Position numbers and translations under genes: made by a program
Shown: positions 49,521-63,339 of the stretch, one piece after another
How the letters are laid out: each line of letters starts with the position of its first letter
Position numbering within the stretch: position 1 is the first letter of the stretch
NCBI GenBank assembly: GCA_034766995.1
Contig: CM068323.1
Location: 18,426,112-18,490,111, forward strand
Reading direction: 5' to 3'
Length of the DNA: 64,000 bases
Source of the DNA: Acanthacorydalis orientalis
Lineage: Eukaryota; Arthropoda; Insecta; Megaloptera; Corydalidae
The notes under the pieces: model-generated
Seen by the model: only the letters and a program-made list of their open reading frames with translations
The model's database searches: none
Told to the model about the DNA's origin: nothing

Positions 49521-50429
49521 AATTGATTTAATAAAAATGTCACATACGTACTTAATATGTATTATATGTGTAATGTTTGTAATTATGTAGATTAGTTTGA
49601 TATATTGTGTGCGCATCGTTTGATATGCGAATCGGGTCTGGTGACAGTAAACGACTTTTAAATGAAATTAGGTCTCGTTGCTAGAAAACGACACTTTTTA
49701 AATGAAAAAGTATGTTTATGTGTAATATGTTCGAGAGATAAGTTTGAATAAATAGTTATTTAATTTTATGTAATTAATAATAGTACATTCCTTATCTATA
49801 AAGCTGAAATTTTCATTGTCAAGCTTTCAGAGTTAATGTTGCTAATTATTTTACTCAGTACCAACGTAAATTTTTTAAATTAATCCTTTTGTATTATCCT
49901 GTATTCATATGTTCATTAAACATTTATATTGAAACTTATTGAGAATTTTTTTGATATTAATTAAAATAAAAATTGCAATGTTTAATATTTATATAATAAT
50001 TAATAACGGGTCTTTATTGTATTTAATTAACAGTGTACTGAAATCATTATGTTTTTATCTGTTTCGTATTAAATTATAATATTGTTTAATATTAATTGAT
50101 TTCTGAGTTATCACTTTTTTTACAAGTTCTGATGCAAAACACTTCATATTTATTATTTCTTATTAATCAGAAAATCAGTAAGTTGAAGTGAAAAGTATTT
50201 TGAAATTTTCAAATAAAATTCATTTCAGTTCTCATAATTCTGTGTACATCTTAGGATTGAATTGTATCTGTCGAGCTCAATAGTTAATATTGCCTTACGA
50301 ATACAAATTTAATCAGAAGTCGATCCAATAAAAGAGTTTCATAAATTTTTATTCTTTCTTTAATGAAATCTGCAATAAACAAACCTATTATGAAAGATTC
50401 AATTCGACATTTTTAGAAACGAGCTTAAA

Positions 50430-50990
50430 ATCAATTCGAAGAGACGAACCGTCGTCGATGAAGGCCCTATTCAAAGTTTCACGGCTACAACGATCACAAC
50501 AAACAACGCTAAAAATAAGCCTCTTTACAAATCCGTGCTACTAATGACAATACGTGTGTAAACGAATCCGCTAACAGGACAATTGTGCTGCCGCACATCT
50601 TCGATTCGTTTATTTTCAATCATAATAGATATCAATCAAAGTATGTCAATTAAGTAAGGTTAACGCATAATCACCCATCCAGAAAAAAACATACACAATC
50701 ATATTCATTATTGTGTCGTACGCCAGGGTATATATTTTTCTGTTTAAGGAAGGGTGTGTGTGTGTCTGTGTGTTTTCGCAAAAAAAGGGCGCCCACCCGG
50801 CAGATTGATCGGCCAGTTAAGTGCGTAATGATACACATTGTGCGTGAAGGAAGGGGACGAGGCACGACGAGATTCGAACAGTCGGCCAAATGATTTACAG
50901 TTATGCGGTTATGTAACAAGTCGCTTGCGTCGTTGTTATTCAATTCTCCAGGGTGCGATGATCTTAAACGAATATTGAGGGACAATTGAT
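50430..50990. other. CpG-containing islet with a 104-codon minus frame
   Basis: The minus frame 50,671-50,985 has a mixed composition (DLLHNRITVNHLADCSNLVV) and no recognised domain. The part at 50,870-50,950 has tRNA-like features on the minus strand (CTGTAAATC, GTTCGAATC) but does not fold properly, so the frame may be a translation of tRNA-derived or SINE-like sequence. Unassigned. Confidence 0.3.
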
Positions 50991-51449
50991 TTTGATATAT
51001 GAATAAAATTTGTTTATATGTACCTTATTTTCAACATACAGTTGTTTAAATTATTATGTATTATGTTAATAATTTTCTGAATTAATGAGATTCGGCTTTC
51101 AATAACTAATATCTTCTTTTGTGAATCTTTAAAATTGTTCTACCGTTTTTCTTTTATTGCGGTTCACTAAATAATTATATTATGAATGTTATGTTCAAGT
51201 TTTCGAATTACATTTCATATGTCTTTCGTTTAATAAAATATACAAATTGTGGCAGTAGAGTACCAAATTGAATTAAAAAAATAACATAAATGAACATCTT
51301 GCAGAGACGTATAATGCGATAAAATCAGCACACATATCTTGAATAAATTTGAATTCTGTCTCTGTGCCCAGTTATTATGTTCCTCCGATTACTTTTTTAT
51401 CAAACTTGTTTCAGTAAAACATCTTCCCGTAAATAATTTTCTTCATATA

Positions 51450-51680
51450 AATGGTCGACTGGTTTGGGTGTTATTGCGAGGACAATGGACGTCGACTTCG
51501 CGATGAGAAGTGTCTAGCACACGCACAGCGTTCAGGAGTCGACACTGTTTATTCACTAGACACGTGCATGTTGACGACACGGGGGATGTACCAGTGTCCC
51601 CACTTCGAATCCAACACAATATCGTATACAATACAGTTAAAATCTCCACATTATACGCTCAATATATTATTGTTTACCTA
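51450..51680. other. CpG-containing islet
   Basis: Overlapping 61-76 codon frames on both strands; contains three GTCGAC sites (51,452, 51,490 and 51,538) and ACACGGGGGATG. No product recognised. Confidence 0.3.
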
Positions 51681-51702
51681 GATTTATCCACGTGAATACT
51701 AT

Positions 51703-51742
<40 letters not shown>

Positions 51743-52158
51743 TGTATGTATGTTCGTATATATCAGTATCTATATATTTTTAAGTAAATCTTAAAAAATT
51801 CTGTTACAAAAATACATTGCGTTATATATGTTGACAGATGTTGAACACGCACATTCACACCGCTGTGCAAGAATTCTTATCGAGAATAAATATTTATAAG
51901 TTAATTACTTTTATAAATACCTGTGTATAAAAATAAAACGATTATTTCCCGGATATGAATCGAATACCTTTTTTTGCGTAGAAATAAGTAACGTAATCGA
52001 ATAGAAATGCATGCAGTGATCGTCCGTTTTATCGTTATACTGAAATAACGATTCTTGTTTATTTCACGTTCTACAAGCGTACAGCACATGTTTTCAATTC
52101 TTAGGTACTTTATCATTTAACTTGTTACACTGATTAGTTTAAAACATCATATTGTTCA

Positions 52159-52189
<31 letters not shown>

Positions 52190-52800
52190 CGTGTGTGTGT
52201 ATTAACTTATTGTTCACTAAAGTCAAATTAATAAAAGGTTAAAATTACAAACTCAATCCATAAAAAAGTTAATTTAGAAAAGAATTAAAAAATAACTTAT
52301 TACTTAAAATAATTCAATGTTTTATTCATGTCAAGATATTTATGAGAACAAAGACATCCAAACAAATGATAATCTGTAATTAAGGCTTTAATTACATTTG
52401 AAATTCATTTCAGAGGTGGATTCAAAAAATCTATAGATAATGAAAAATGAAGATAGAGGAATGAAAATTAGATTTATCATCATAACGATCCGATTGTTGT
52501 AAATAATATTTATCGTGCGTATATATTTTTATTCCTGTTAAATACATTAATGTAATTTGTAACAGATAAATCTTACTTCTCTAGACTTATGAAAATTTAT
52601 ACGATGACTCAAAAAAAAATTCTTGCATATACATATGCTTTAAATGAAAAGAAATCTTAAAATATGTGTATATAATATGAATCAGTGGTACGTGAATAAT
52701 TTCCGTATAAATAATCTTCAAACAACAATAAATCACGAATAATACGAAATATGAGTTATAAAAAGATATCATCGAATTCGAAATTGTGTGTATGTGAAAA
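51681..52800. other. AT-rich interval, nothing recognised
   Basis: Holds (TA)n at 51,707-51,739 and 52,161-52,190. No gene seen. Confidence 0.5.
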
Positions 52801-52832
52801 ACATCTGAGAAAGGCTTGTTTACAGTATTCGG

Positions 52833-53177
52833 ATGGATCGACCATTACAGATTAATCTAAAAATATTATCTTTCGCACGTAAGACAAATCATAAACAGCA
52901 GATGTATCGAAACATGCAACCTATATACTTTTCGTATATTTTCACAGCTACTGCGTGTTCGAAGAGAGGGGAGAAAACGAGATACGTAAAAAAAACACAA
53001 CAACAAACCGTGGGCTGTAATAAATTACACACTAATGACGGAGAGAACACTTTATTTTCAGTGTATTTACTCCTAAACACTCTCCTAATCCAAGCGAGCA
53101 GTAGTCGGTTAAACAAACATAAACGTCCCCGGAGGCTGAAGAAGATGTACTTATTGGGATCGCGCCGAAATCAGTAG
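52833..53177 (+). CDS. Uncharacterised 114-codon frame in a CpG-containing islet
   Basis: The product is basic (ending RPRRLKKMYLLGSRRNQ) with no recognised domain and a central polar stretch (KKTQQQTVGCNK). A 75-codon frame overlaps on the opposite strand. There is no clear start context, splice sites or paralogue in the window. Probably a chance frame in a GC-richer islet; kept because it is one of the few long frames not made of microsatellite. Confidence 0.12.
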   Translation: MDRPLQINLKILSFARKTNHKQQMYRNMQPIYFSYIFTATACSKRGEKTRYVKKTQQQTVGCNKLHTNDGENTLFSVYLLLNTLLIQASSSRLNKHKRPRRLKKMYLLGSRRNQ

Positions 53178-53299
53178 AATCGTCTCTGTTGCACAGGTTC
53201 GCTAACCGTGTATTCTCATATGTTACATGAAGCTGGTTAACTTTGTGTTAAAGTCGACCGTGTGCCCCGGAGCAGCCACGCTGCCATCTGCTGAAAGAG

Positions 53300-54221
53300 G
53301 AGATATAAGTTTATAAATTAACTTGCAACGTGTAATAAATTACACTAGATTTGCTACTCGCTTATCTTATCCACTGTCTATTTGTATGTTATTTTTTTTC
53401 AACGGTAATGTTGGCACGTCTGGTACGGAAAGTTTATTTAAATTCAACAGATATTTATTGATACGCTTAGTTCTGAATCGACTATGAGTTTATTGTTGTT
53501 TTAATTTCCAATTAGTTGGATCACTCGTTACTGAAAACTTCACCTCTGACATCAATGCTCCAATACATTCTAACAAGTCTGAATAAAAACGAAGAGAACG
53601 AAGTATTGTGTTATTCGGTGCACAGAAATTAACAATTGATAAAACGAATGTAATAAATAATCCAGTTATTATTTGGGAAAATATTTTAAACCTTTGCTGT
53701 AATTAAAATTTTTAATGATAATTTTAATTCACTTTTACAAAGGATTTACTTTTCACTCCACATTCCACAACAAGATGTTATGATCGAAAATGCTTGATAC
53801 AAAATTATCATTTTTGATAATTACTTATGCATTTCAATTTCGATATCATCGTGTCCAGACCACTAAAATATATTTGCCTTGATTTTAAATTTCTTATTTA
53901 ACGAAGACTTACACCTTTATAATGGTATTAAACAATGTATAACACTAGAGTCACTGTCATTATGGGAAAATTAAAAAAATATACACTTAAAATTAACATC
54001 GTCTTAAGACAGAAATGAAACGTAATGAAATGATTCAGAGATAAAAATAAATTCTATTATAAATGAACAGATTTATTCAAAGTAAACACAAAAGTGTTTG
54101 CCGCAGATAATTTGTTGTAAAATTGTCTTAAAAATAAGAAAATCTGAAGTACTGACTCTATTGAAAATACTATATATAATTAACTTAGAAATATTAATAA
54201 CTCATTATTCTAAACCAAATA

Positions 54222-54253
<32 letters not shown>

Positions 54254-54440
54254 AGTATGTGTATCTGTTTATTTTTGTATCTACATACAATATAAGAAAC
54301 AAACAAAACAATAGCAATTGAACTGGGGAAACTAAGTCGTCGACTACTTGACTGAGAACTATACTAGCGTAATCGGTATAAACAAAACGCACAATCCAAA
54401 CAAAACACGACAGACAGACGAGGAACGATTTCAACCCTTA
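53300..54440. other. AT-rich interval, nothing recognised
   Basis: Contains a (TA)n tract at 54,222-54,253. No gene seen. Confidence 0.5.
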
Positions 54441-54660
54441 TTATAAGCATTGCAATCCAATAACGTCGACACCAGAATCAACGAAAACGCCGCCGCCCCT
54501 TGATAAACAATCTGAGCATTCAATAACACTCAACTCTTACTTGCTAAGCATACGACGTTCGCCCGTTTGACGCCCGGCGACCATAAACGAATGCTCCGGG
54601 AACGGGCGCAATGCGACGGGCGCATACGTGGGGTTATGGAAAACGGATCGACGCTAAGTG
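54441..54660. other. CpG-rich islet
   Basis: Contains CCCGTTTGACGCCCGGCGACC (54,562-54,582) and an imperfect inverted pair CCCGTT / AACGGG flanking it. No sustained frame. Confidence 0.4.
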
Positions 54661-54684
54661 TATACTAACCGAGTTTGTATTAAT

Positions 54685-54685
54685 A

Positions 54686-54778
<93 letters not shown>
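54685..54778. repeat. (TA)n then (TG)n microsatellite
   Basis: About 75 bp of TA with one TATG break, then a short TG run. The 72- and 80-codon plus frames here are repeat translations. Confidence 0.97.
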
Positions 54779-55759
54779 ATGTATACCCAGATAACACGGG
54801 TTCTACACACTTACGCGAACGGGGTTGGTACGACAACAAAACTTGTGCCTTGACATACGTTCGAATTCTCCATTAAACTAGATCATCTATGTCGTGTGGT
54901 TAGTGTAACGGTGCCTGTAGGATTTCAGTAAAAAGTTCAACAAATAGAAAAAGCTACCATCCTCAGATAGTAGAAATACTGTTGATTGAGAATCATTAAA
55001 CTATTCTATCATTAAAGACAATTACATAAAAAATATGAATAAAATATTATATAAAGATTAGGCATTACAGTTAATGTCAGTTAAAAAAGATATTTAAATT
55101 TAGGTCGTCTGTGCAAATTATTATCGTTTATAAACATAAGTTGTGAGCATAAATTGAAAACCTCTCTCAACGACATTTACTCTTTAATACTCTTTAATAG
55201 TACTGAATACCATTTATGAAAATCTAATATTGAAATTCGCTTCTTGCAAAATATGAAATTTAATAAAGGTAGTTCATAATTGATTGGAGACATAAAATTA
55301 GATGGAAAATAAATTGTTTTCATTTAAAATATAACATTAAAACACATTTTTAAAATGAATGTACGAAAATATTCATTTCCTAAAACTGATGAAAATGTTA
55401 TAGTTGAATTAAAGAATAGAAACTTATTAGATTTTAAGTATTTTTTTGTTATATAGAGTAACAAAAAATATTTAATTTGAATATAAAATACTAAACGCAT
55501 AAGATTTTATAATTTGGAGAAGAATGAAAAATAACTTGAAGAAGTTATTTTTCAAGAAGATAAGTTTTGAGAATGCAACGATTAATATGTAGAAATATTG
55601 AAAGAAAAAACTGTCTAGGAATGAAAATAAGACATTGTAATTTTTGTAAAGTACACTTTTTGTAAAACAACAATCTTTCAAACCGAAATGAGAATCTTTC
55701 GAACTGAATATTCCAAACGTGCTTATTCAATCCCTTGAATTTCTTCAGGCAGCCTAGTG

Positions 55760-56250
55760 GAACCATTCCATTGAGTTCTGTATCTACCCCCGAAACGGAG
55801 AGACGACAAAGTCCGTGTCACACACCCTCACGCCGTCCTCGACTGCAACGGTATGAGTGAGTGGTGTTCGGTCGGTCGTTGAATGGGTATAGGGGTTGAC
55901 GATGATGATGGGGATGGATATATATATATAGGGGTAGTAGTGGGTGGTGGTTAGAAGTACGTCGGATGGTGGGGAGTTTGTTATCGATTGCCACGCCCCC
56001 CTGCTGCGAGCTGTCGTCATGGAGACCGCGACAATGTTGTGGCACCGTGCGGATCCCTCGCGAAACAAACGTGTACCGCGCGCGTCCCTGACCGCCGTCG
56101 CGGCGTCAGCGGTCCCGCAAAACCACCCTCGTACGTGACTATACGATCATCTAGCTGCCGTTTACATTGTTAGGCCGCCGTGTTATATATGGTCGTATTT
56201 CGGTTAACCGGTCTCACTTCAAATCGGTTTCACGTGTCACTATGTAACGA
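55760..56250. other. CpG-rich islet with overlapping frames on both strands
   Basis: Contains GGTGGTGGTTAG, GATGATGATGGGGATGG and a G+C-rich block at 56,080-56,130 (CCCTGACCGCCGTCGCGGCG). Frames of 61-94 codons overlap in four registers with no domain recognised. It is a likely promoter or regulatory islet, or an untranslated exon. Confidence 0.4.
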
Positions 56251-56814
56251 TAATTGTGTTTTCATCGAATTAATACGACAGATGACTGTCGTAATTCTTA
56301 TTCGTTTTTCCCTCACCTACATTTAATATATGGACGCTTCTGAATAAAAACACAAACAGATATTAACAAAATATGATATAGTAACTAAGTACTCACTTTT
56401 TTTAAAGTACACACTGAATAAAATTTTCTCTAATAATAAAAACTTTTTTTCTTAACACACTATGAGATTTATCAGAGCTTTAATTAAGTCAAAGGTTCTT
56501 TCAATGTATCTATTGTTGAATACACTAATTATAAATGGTAGTTTCAGATTTCTATAGACACAGTTTAGACTCAAATGACAATATATTTACAAAGACTGAA
56601 AATTTATTTGTTAATCAATTTAAGACTTGAAATTCAATATACGAGAAATTACTAAAGTCTATACTAAAATATCAAAAAAAATCCTAATAGGAAACATGAT
56701 AAAATCTGACATCAAACTGATACAACAGTCTTAAAATTCATAGTGTGTACATCCAAATATATATATATATATACATATATACATATACATATATATATAT
56801 ATATATATATGTAC

Positions 56815-56853
<39 letters not shown>

Positions 56854-57020
56854 CGATGTAAAAAGTTAAATAAACACGGTTCATCTTCAATAAAATATAC
56901 AGTCATCTTGTATTGATACGACCAACCACTAAGACACAAATCATATGTCAAGAAATCAGCCTCGTTCTAAGAATGACCATTCGAAGATTATAAATATACA
57001 TATGCAAGCTTATGCATACA

Positions 57021-57059
<39 letters not shown>

Positions 57060-58282
57060 TCACAACATGTTTACAAATACAACACACTTCTTATAAAATA
57101 TATCGATTCAATGAGGACCCTGATCAGCGAATCCATAGAATCGTACGTGTATCACAAACAAATAAAATAAAACGTGAACAGAAAAAAAATCACGTACGCG
57201 GGGCACAAAATCTATAAAAAAAACACACACACAAATATATATATATATATAAGATAACATATAACAACACGGAGAGGCTTTATTGATATTTATAACAGTT
57301 CATCGATGATATATTACGCCACAATAAAACTGCATTTATTTTATTTATACAACTTCAGAATTTTCTTTGCATAAAACAGCAACGAACGAAAGCGATCGGA
57401 CCGATGCATGTGATATGAAACATTACTACACTGTAAAACTGTATATATATATATAAATATGGAGACACCATGATCTTTTAGATTGATTCGAATCAGAAAT
57501 TATAGAAATAAAAAGTATGAATTAATAATATAAAAATTACCATATATGCAGACTAGAAAAAAAAGGACCACGAATCAATTTTTAGAGCTAAAGTAAAAGC
57601 AGATGAGGGAACTTTGGAAGAATCAAAAAGTTTCACATATCTTCTTTTTACTTGAATTGAAAACAATCGTCTGTTATTATTAAATAATTCGAGAATATTT
57701 TTTAACCATTTTTCAACTTTCATTAATGTTTACTTGATTAATCAAGTTCGTGTACTCATTAATACAGGTTTAAATAAAAAGTTGTATTTCAGTATTTGTT
57801 TTTAAGAATTATATTTATGATTGAATAAATTTATAATAATTTAATTACACATTCATGCGTGTCTATTATGTCTTGACGAGCCTTTACGCTGTAGCATTTG
57901 CTTAAAATTTAACAATATTTTACTTTAATCAATAGTAATTTTATAACAAAAAGGTGATGCTCACAAAATTCGCAATTAAAACTAATTTCAATGTTCTCTT
58001 ATTGCTAGGATGTGTAGATTGATAATGAGTTCAGTTTCAATAACAGTGTAAAAAGATGAAACGTGTATAAAATATGTACACTTTGAGTTTCGAATCGGGG
58101 CGCAAAAAGTACAAAGACTGAATGGCCTTTTGTGACCGGATTTAGAATTATAAAGTTCACGGCGTGTAATATACATTACACATTACTCCCGACGTTACAA
58201 CAGCGCGTTCAATAAATTATAAGTAGCCGTTTTTTTTATTATTTATAAATACTGATCGATAAATAACATCACACACATGTAC

Positions 58283-58310
<28 letters not shown>
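56251..58310. other. AT-rich interval, nothing recognised
   Basis: Holds (TA)n at 56,756-56,850 and 57,026-57,055. A slightly GC-richer stretch at 57,360-57,420 has no frame. Confidence 0.5.
56756..56850. repeat. (TA)n with CATA interruptions
   Basis: Alternating TA runs and TACATATACAT blocks. Confidence 0.95.
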
Positions 58311-58313
<3 letters not shown>

Positions 58314-58329
58314 AACGTAAGAATAACGT

Positions 58330-58680
58330 GTTGTGCACGGCCAATTTTTTTATACAACGGCCGTTTTGGTCGAAGACTGCGCCGTTACCGTTCACGTTAA
58401 ATGAACTGTGCGCTTTTTCGTTTCAAAAAAATCCCGAAGCGTCAAACGTAACATAGATCATTATGTCCAAGTTCGAATCTAATCGATCGTCGGTCCGATG
58501 CGACGGACTGATTTGTTATTCGGGTTCCCGTAGGTTCGCAACGGTTTTGGACACATGTAAACACGACGATCGCAGCATACGCGAAACGCAGCGGGCGCTG
58601 ATATTTATGCACCATTGTTTGTCAGCGGCCGTCAAAAAGCAGACCACCGCGGGCGTTACGACACGTCGTACATATATATA
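58330..58680. other. CpG-rich islet with AACGGCCGTT palindrome
   Basis: AACGGCCGTT at 58,357-58,366 is a perfect 10-bp palindrome. A 72-codon plus frame (58,463-58,681) is not recognised. Confidence 0.4.
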
Positions 58681-58681
58681 A

Positions 58682-58713
<32 letters not shown>

Positions 58714-58975
58714 ATATATATATGCAGAGAGAGAGAAAGATAGTTTCTGGGTTTTGTTATTTTTGGAAAAAATAGTATATAATTTGAAAAAAATATACTG
58801 TCACGCATTTTATCATAGTTAATTTGTGATTTTCTACTTATCATTAATAAACACATTTTAAAATATAATGTAAAACAATTTCGTATAGAAGCTCAGTAAG
58901 TAAAAGTTAATTTTCTAAATACATTTCGTAACAAACTATTTAAATAAACAAATCCTTTGGAAGTTTAATAGTAAT

Positions 58976-59010
58976 CTTTCTATCTATCTATCTATCTATA
59001 TATATATATA
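58976..59010. repeat. (TATC)n then (TA)n microsatellite
   Basis: Five TATC/TCTA repeats followed by TA; the only clear tetranucleotide TATC tract seen. Confidence 0.95.
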
Positions 59011-59092
59011 ATAGTATTTAGCAACAAAAAACTAAAAAGTTACAAAAAATAATCTACTGCCATATTTACATAGATATATTAACACACACACC

Positions 59093-59095
<3 letters not shown>

Positions 59096-59139
<44 letters not shown>
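59096..59139. repeat. (TA)n microsatellite
   Basis: Follows ACACACACCCACA. Confidence 0.96.
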
Positions 59140-59234
59140 CGATTATGTTGCTAGATATCTGACAATAATTATATAGACATAATGAGTTTTAAAAAATGTC
59201 TTTATTATTTCATTTGGTTGCACATACAGACTTA

Positions 59235-59305
59235 TTATTGAGAAGTGGGTAAGCGCAGCGAGGCTGGGGGTTGGTAATCAAATCGTGGAGGGAGTAATGC
59301 CCCCT
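59235..59305. other. Isolated 65-bp GC-rich spike
   Basis: GTAAGCGCAGCGAGGCTGGG and GGAGGGAGTAATGCCCCC stand out sharply from flanks that are mostly A and T. One plus frame is open for 48 codons across it (59,186-59,332) and reads EKWVSAARLGVGNQIVEG in the spike. I do not recognise it. Confidence 0.4.
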
Positions 59306-60014
59306 AATTTTTATATAAATAGTTTTTAAAAAATATAAGAAGCTCTCTTGTCCAAAACAACTCTCAAATTTGTTGCCAACTAAGCTCTACACTAACATCT
59401 AGATATCCAATTCTAAACAATAGGTTAAGCTTTTTGCTCAATATAAAAATGTTCACGGTAGCTTATTGAAACAGCACAATTTATTAAATCGATATCTTCA
59501 GCATACAACAAAAAAAAGACCCATTAATTATAATATCTAAGAAAAAAATAGTAAAATGGAAAAACAGTTAGCACTGAAAGGATATAGTTCATTCAGATAA
59601 ATTTAATAAATAAATGTATTCATGTAATTAATTTAAATGAAACAACAGTTTTTTTTAAATAGCGAAAACGTTAATTAAATTGTACAAATATGAACCTAAG
59701 GTCTGAATCGATGCATGGAGAATTAAACCATTGTAATTGAGCATGCTTTTTTCAAATATATATATAATTGGAATAATATTCAATCGTTCTCATCTTTTGA
59801 CATGTAATTAAAATCTGACGATGTAAAAAATCGTCTTATCTAACAAATCTATTAAATACACATATGAATTTCATATAAATCGAATATTTTAGTCGTACAT
59901 TTCTTAATTTCTGTAACGAAATTCTTTAACAACCATTAATAACATTTTTCGTTATTTATATTTCTTGACCTCAGAGATATCACATCTGGTTAATCTCACA
60001 TTTATACATACATT

Positions 60015-60016
<2 letters not shown>

Positions 60017-60089
<73 letters not shown>

Positions 60090-60106
60090 ATATAAATATA
60101 CATATA
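60017..60106. repeat. (TA)n microsatellite
   Basis: About 60 bp pure TA and then TATG/TATAAATATACATA variants. Confidence 0.96.
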
Positions 60107-60363
60107 TGGTTTTATAATTTAAACTTTTTCGAAATACCAATAAACAAGCGGGTATAAAAACGACGCCAGAGATTGGTATAACGGACAATGAAGGTAGACA
60201 GAGATAAATGGTAGGTGCTATCACAATGATGCACGGCAACACGCAGCGATTATAATTGAAAGCTATTTGTCAAGATGTCGTCCGTGCTTGAAAATATTGA
60301 AATATTGAACTTTTATTAGATTCATGTTCTCTATACACACATACGGTTATTGTTTCTTTTTTC

Positions 60364-60368
<5 letters not shown>

Positions 60369-60411
<43 letters not shown>
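60369..60411. repeat. (TA)n microsatellite
   Basis: Uninterrupted TA run. Confidence 0.96.
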
Positions 60412-60415
<4 letters not shown>

Positions 60416-60879
60416 ATCGTTATTAACAAAAAGCAGCTGTGCAACGTAAAACATTTTGTAACATTAACACATATTATACACTCAAATATAAAAATTTATA
60501 TAGTTTTTAATTAAATATGTATGAGAGGAATTTCAAACAGGTTTTTTTTCAGAAATATACCTTTATGAAAAATAGTTATATCTTTATAAAACGTTTATAA
60601 TAAGATATGAAAACTGTTCGCTTTCGTTATAAAATTAAATGTTTAATGTGGATTATTTTAGAAAGATTTATTTATGAAAGAATTGATTTTTAATAAATAT
60701 ATTGTGAATTTTAATGTCAAATAATCGTGCCTTTCAGTTCTAGATAACAATTATATTAAATTCGTAAATTGTACATAAGAAAAGATTAAAAACATACTTA
60801 AATTTATTCAGGATTCCATAAAAACTTATATATATATAAATTTATAAAGTATGTGTTGTCATAATACGCAATTCATTTA

Positions 60880-61240
60880 AATAATCCAGCAAGACACAGA
60901 TGTGAGCGAGCTTATCGCTGATGTATACTCATTACTAGTGTGTACATTTTTCGCAATCGAGCATTAACATCTCGAGAAAAAGAAACGAGACGAATATCAA
61001 CGGAACGGTGGGCCGAGAAAGAAAAGAATTAGTGGCAAGAAGGCATTGTCATATATCGGGCGCGTCCACTGAAAAAGCAATATCCAATTCATTAGAACCG
61101 CGGGAGTCTGCATTCTTACACCTGGACAGAATGCTGTTGTCACTGTGTTTTTGGCATTGTCACATATTGAAAGAAACATTCGACAGTGGCGTCCGTTAAT
61201 ATAACGAACTATCAATTGATAATTAATCACACGAATTGTT
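60880..61240. other. CpG-containing islet
   Basis: GC-richer, with a repeated GCATTGTCA(C/T)AT motif (61,042 and 61,154). Overlapping 63- and 77-codon frames on opposite strands are not recognised. Confidence 0.35.
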
Positions 61241-62290
61241 GTAACGATTGTACTGAACGCAATTCGTAAATAATCTTGAAATATTTATTTAAATTTAATA
61301 ATCAAACATTTTTTTTAAGTTTTTAAAAATAACTTTATCTACAAGTTATGATCAGATTGTTAATTTAAATCAATTTGTAGAGTTTTCTTTAACGAATTCA
61401 ATAATTTTAAAAGTTTTCTAAAAAAAGAACAAATAAGTTATTTTTGATAATCTGCAATTAACACGCTTTGTTATTAAATATTATTAATTTAAGAACTGTT
61501 TTAGAATGTAAATGTTTATAATCGTAAAAAGACATCAACATTATCATGTAATGACAGAATTGTTGTAAAATTTACTGTTGTTAATTCAGTATAATACATA
61601 CTTATGGAATATATTATAATTTACATAAAAAAATATTCTTAGATGAATATATGGTACATCTTTAAAAAATATTCGTGAACAAGAAAATATATTTTTCTAC
61701 GAATTTATTTTTTATGTTCATTATTAAACAACTGTTTGTGTTTAGAGAAACAATTTAAAAAATAAATAATACAACACTGTTTGTATCATATTTCAGAATT
61801 GCATTAGTGAAATCAGTTATTCAACTAAATAATAAAATACTTTAAAATTAAAAAAAAAAAAGATTTTTCAATATTTATATATTTGCCTACCGTGTCTTTT
61901 TGTGAACAAATATTTAAATAATTATTTCAAAGAAATCATCTATATTACGGAAACAAGTAAATAAATTTAAAATATCATTTCCTTAAAAAAACATTTCATA
62001 TTTTATATTCAGTTTAGTTTCTTAAACTTAATATTTATATACAATATTATTAAAAGTTTTCTCAATGAAACTTTTTTTATAGTAAAACGACCATAATTAT
62101 AATGAATTAAGTAGATTGTTGATAGATTAATCAGTTTATCGACAAGCTACCTGCGAATGGTTCAAGAAAATAAATTAATAGTGGCAGATGAATATTGAAA
62201 TAATTCACCAGAACTAAGAACATCAGGGTAATACACTGTTTTCTTTTATTATTCTGCAGGTCAGTAAATCAGTATATTGTTTTGGTATAC

Positions 62291-62334
<44 letters not shown>

Positions 62335-62380
62335 ATATATATATATATATATATTCAATTTGTCTGAATTAATACAAAGA
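61241..62380. other. AT-rich interval, nothing recognised
   Basis: Ends in a (TA)n tract at 62,297-62,355. No gene seen. Confidence 0.5.
62295..62355. repeat. (TA)n with one TGT break
   Basis: Two TA runs separated by TGTTA. Confidence 0.96.
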
Positions 62381-62389
62381 GACGTTAAT

Positions 62390-62770
62390 ATAAAAACATT
62401 CCGTACGTCACTGTTCGCGACACACCTGCTATCTATCGGATGACACGACGAATTAACAACTAAACACATTATTGTCAACCTGCTGCCAGAAAAGCTGCGG
62501 TTGGTCTAGATACGTTGTTGGATAGTGGATGAGGATTGTTGTGGTAGCGCACCTATACGGCTGTTGTACAACTTACGCCCAATTGGCTTGTCTCATCCCG
62601 TAATTTATATCTGCGTTTCGATCTCGGGTACCCGTGACAAAATAGCGTCCGATGTAACGCATTAATTTTAACATTTTTCATTCGGTCCTCGTTCATCGTC
62701 GTCGTCGTCGGTGTCATGTCTCTGTATAGTTCGGAATTGTGACCTAACCACAAGATCAACTGATGATCTT
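62390..62770. other. CpG-containing islet with a (GTC)n run
   Basis: ATCGTCGTCGTCGTCGGTGTC lies at 62,696-62,716. The 68-codon minus frame across it has the repeat translated as a threonine run. Not recognised. Confidence 0.35.
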
Positions 62771-62823
62771 ATAGATTGTAAAACAATAGAATGGATTTTT
62801 TAATAAAGATGCACTACATATAA

Positions 62824-62826
<3 letters not shown>

Positions 62827-62863
<37 letters not shown>
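62827..62863. repeat. (TA)n microsatellite
   Basis: Follows ACACATA and ends ATTGTTC. Confidence 0.96.
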
Positions 62864-62867
<4 letters not shown>

Positions 62868-63339
62868 CTAAAATACAACTGTGTAGATAAGAGAATCATT
62901 CACAAAAAATATTGTATGATAATTTCAAAACATATAGTTCTACAACGAAAGACATTTTATAGTTTAGGAATGAATGCAGAGAAACAAAAAATATATTTGA
63001 ATTTTTAAATCAGTGATTGAAACATATTAAGTTTCATTTGATTTAAAAGATAATTTTATAAATGTCATAAAGAATTTATAAATAATTTGTAGAGTATCAG
63101 AAGTATGTTAATTGTTAATAAAATGGTTATATATTCTTGAAAACAATGTTATAAAAGAAGAATGGATCATGATTAATAAATGAATCCACGAAGAATATAG
63201 TATCAAAGGAAACAGAGTGAACAAATCAAAAATTTAGGATACGATCTATAAAACTCGCTGGTTATCTAATTAAGAAACGCGAGAAAATAATTAACAGGTA
63301 CACGAGAAACACGATTTGTCCTTATCTACAGAAAATGAT

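Noticed and set aside
50870..50950. tRNA-like signals on the minus strand (CTGTAAATC anticodon-loop-like block, GTTCGAATC B-box-like block, ACGACG/CGTCGT end pairing)
   Set aside because: The T-stem does not pair around TTCGAAT, the anticodon stem is poor and the A box is weak. At best it is a decayed tRNA or SINE relic; a tRNAscan-type fold would be needed to revive it.
54885..54950. GTGTGGTTAGTGTAACGGTGCC resembling a tRNA or SINE A box
   Set aside because: The following GTTCAACAAAT matches only part of a B box, and no acceptor stem or SINE tail is visible.
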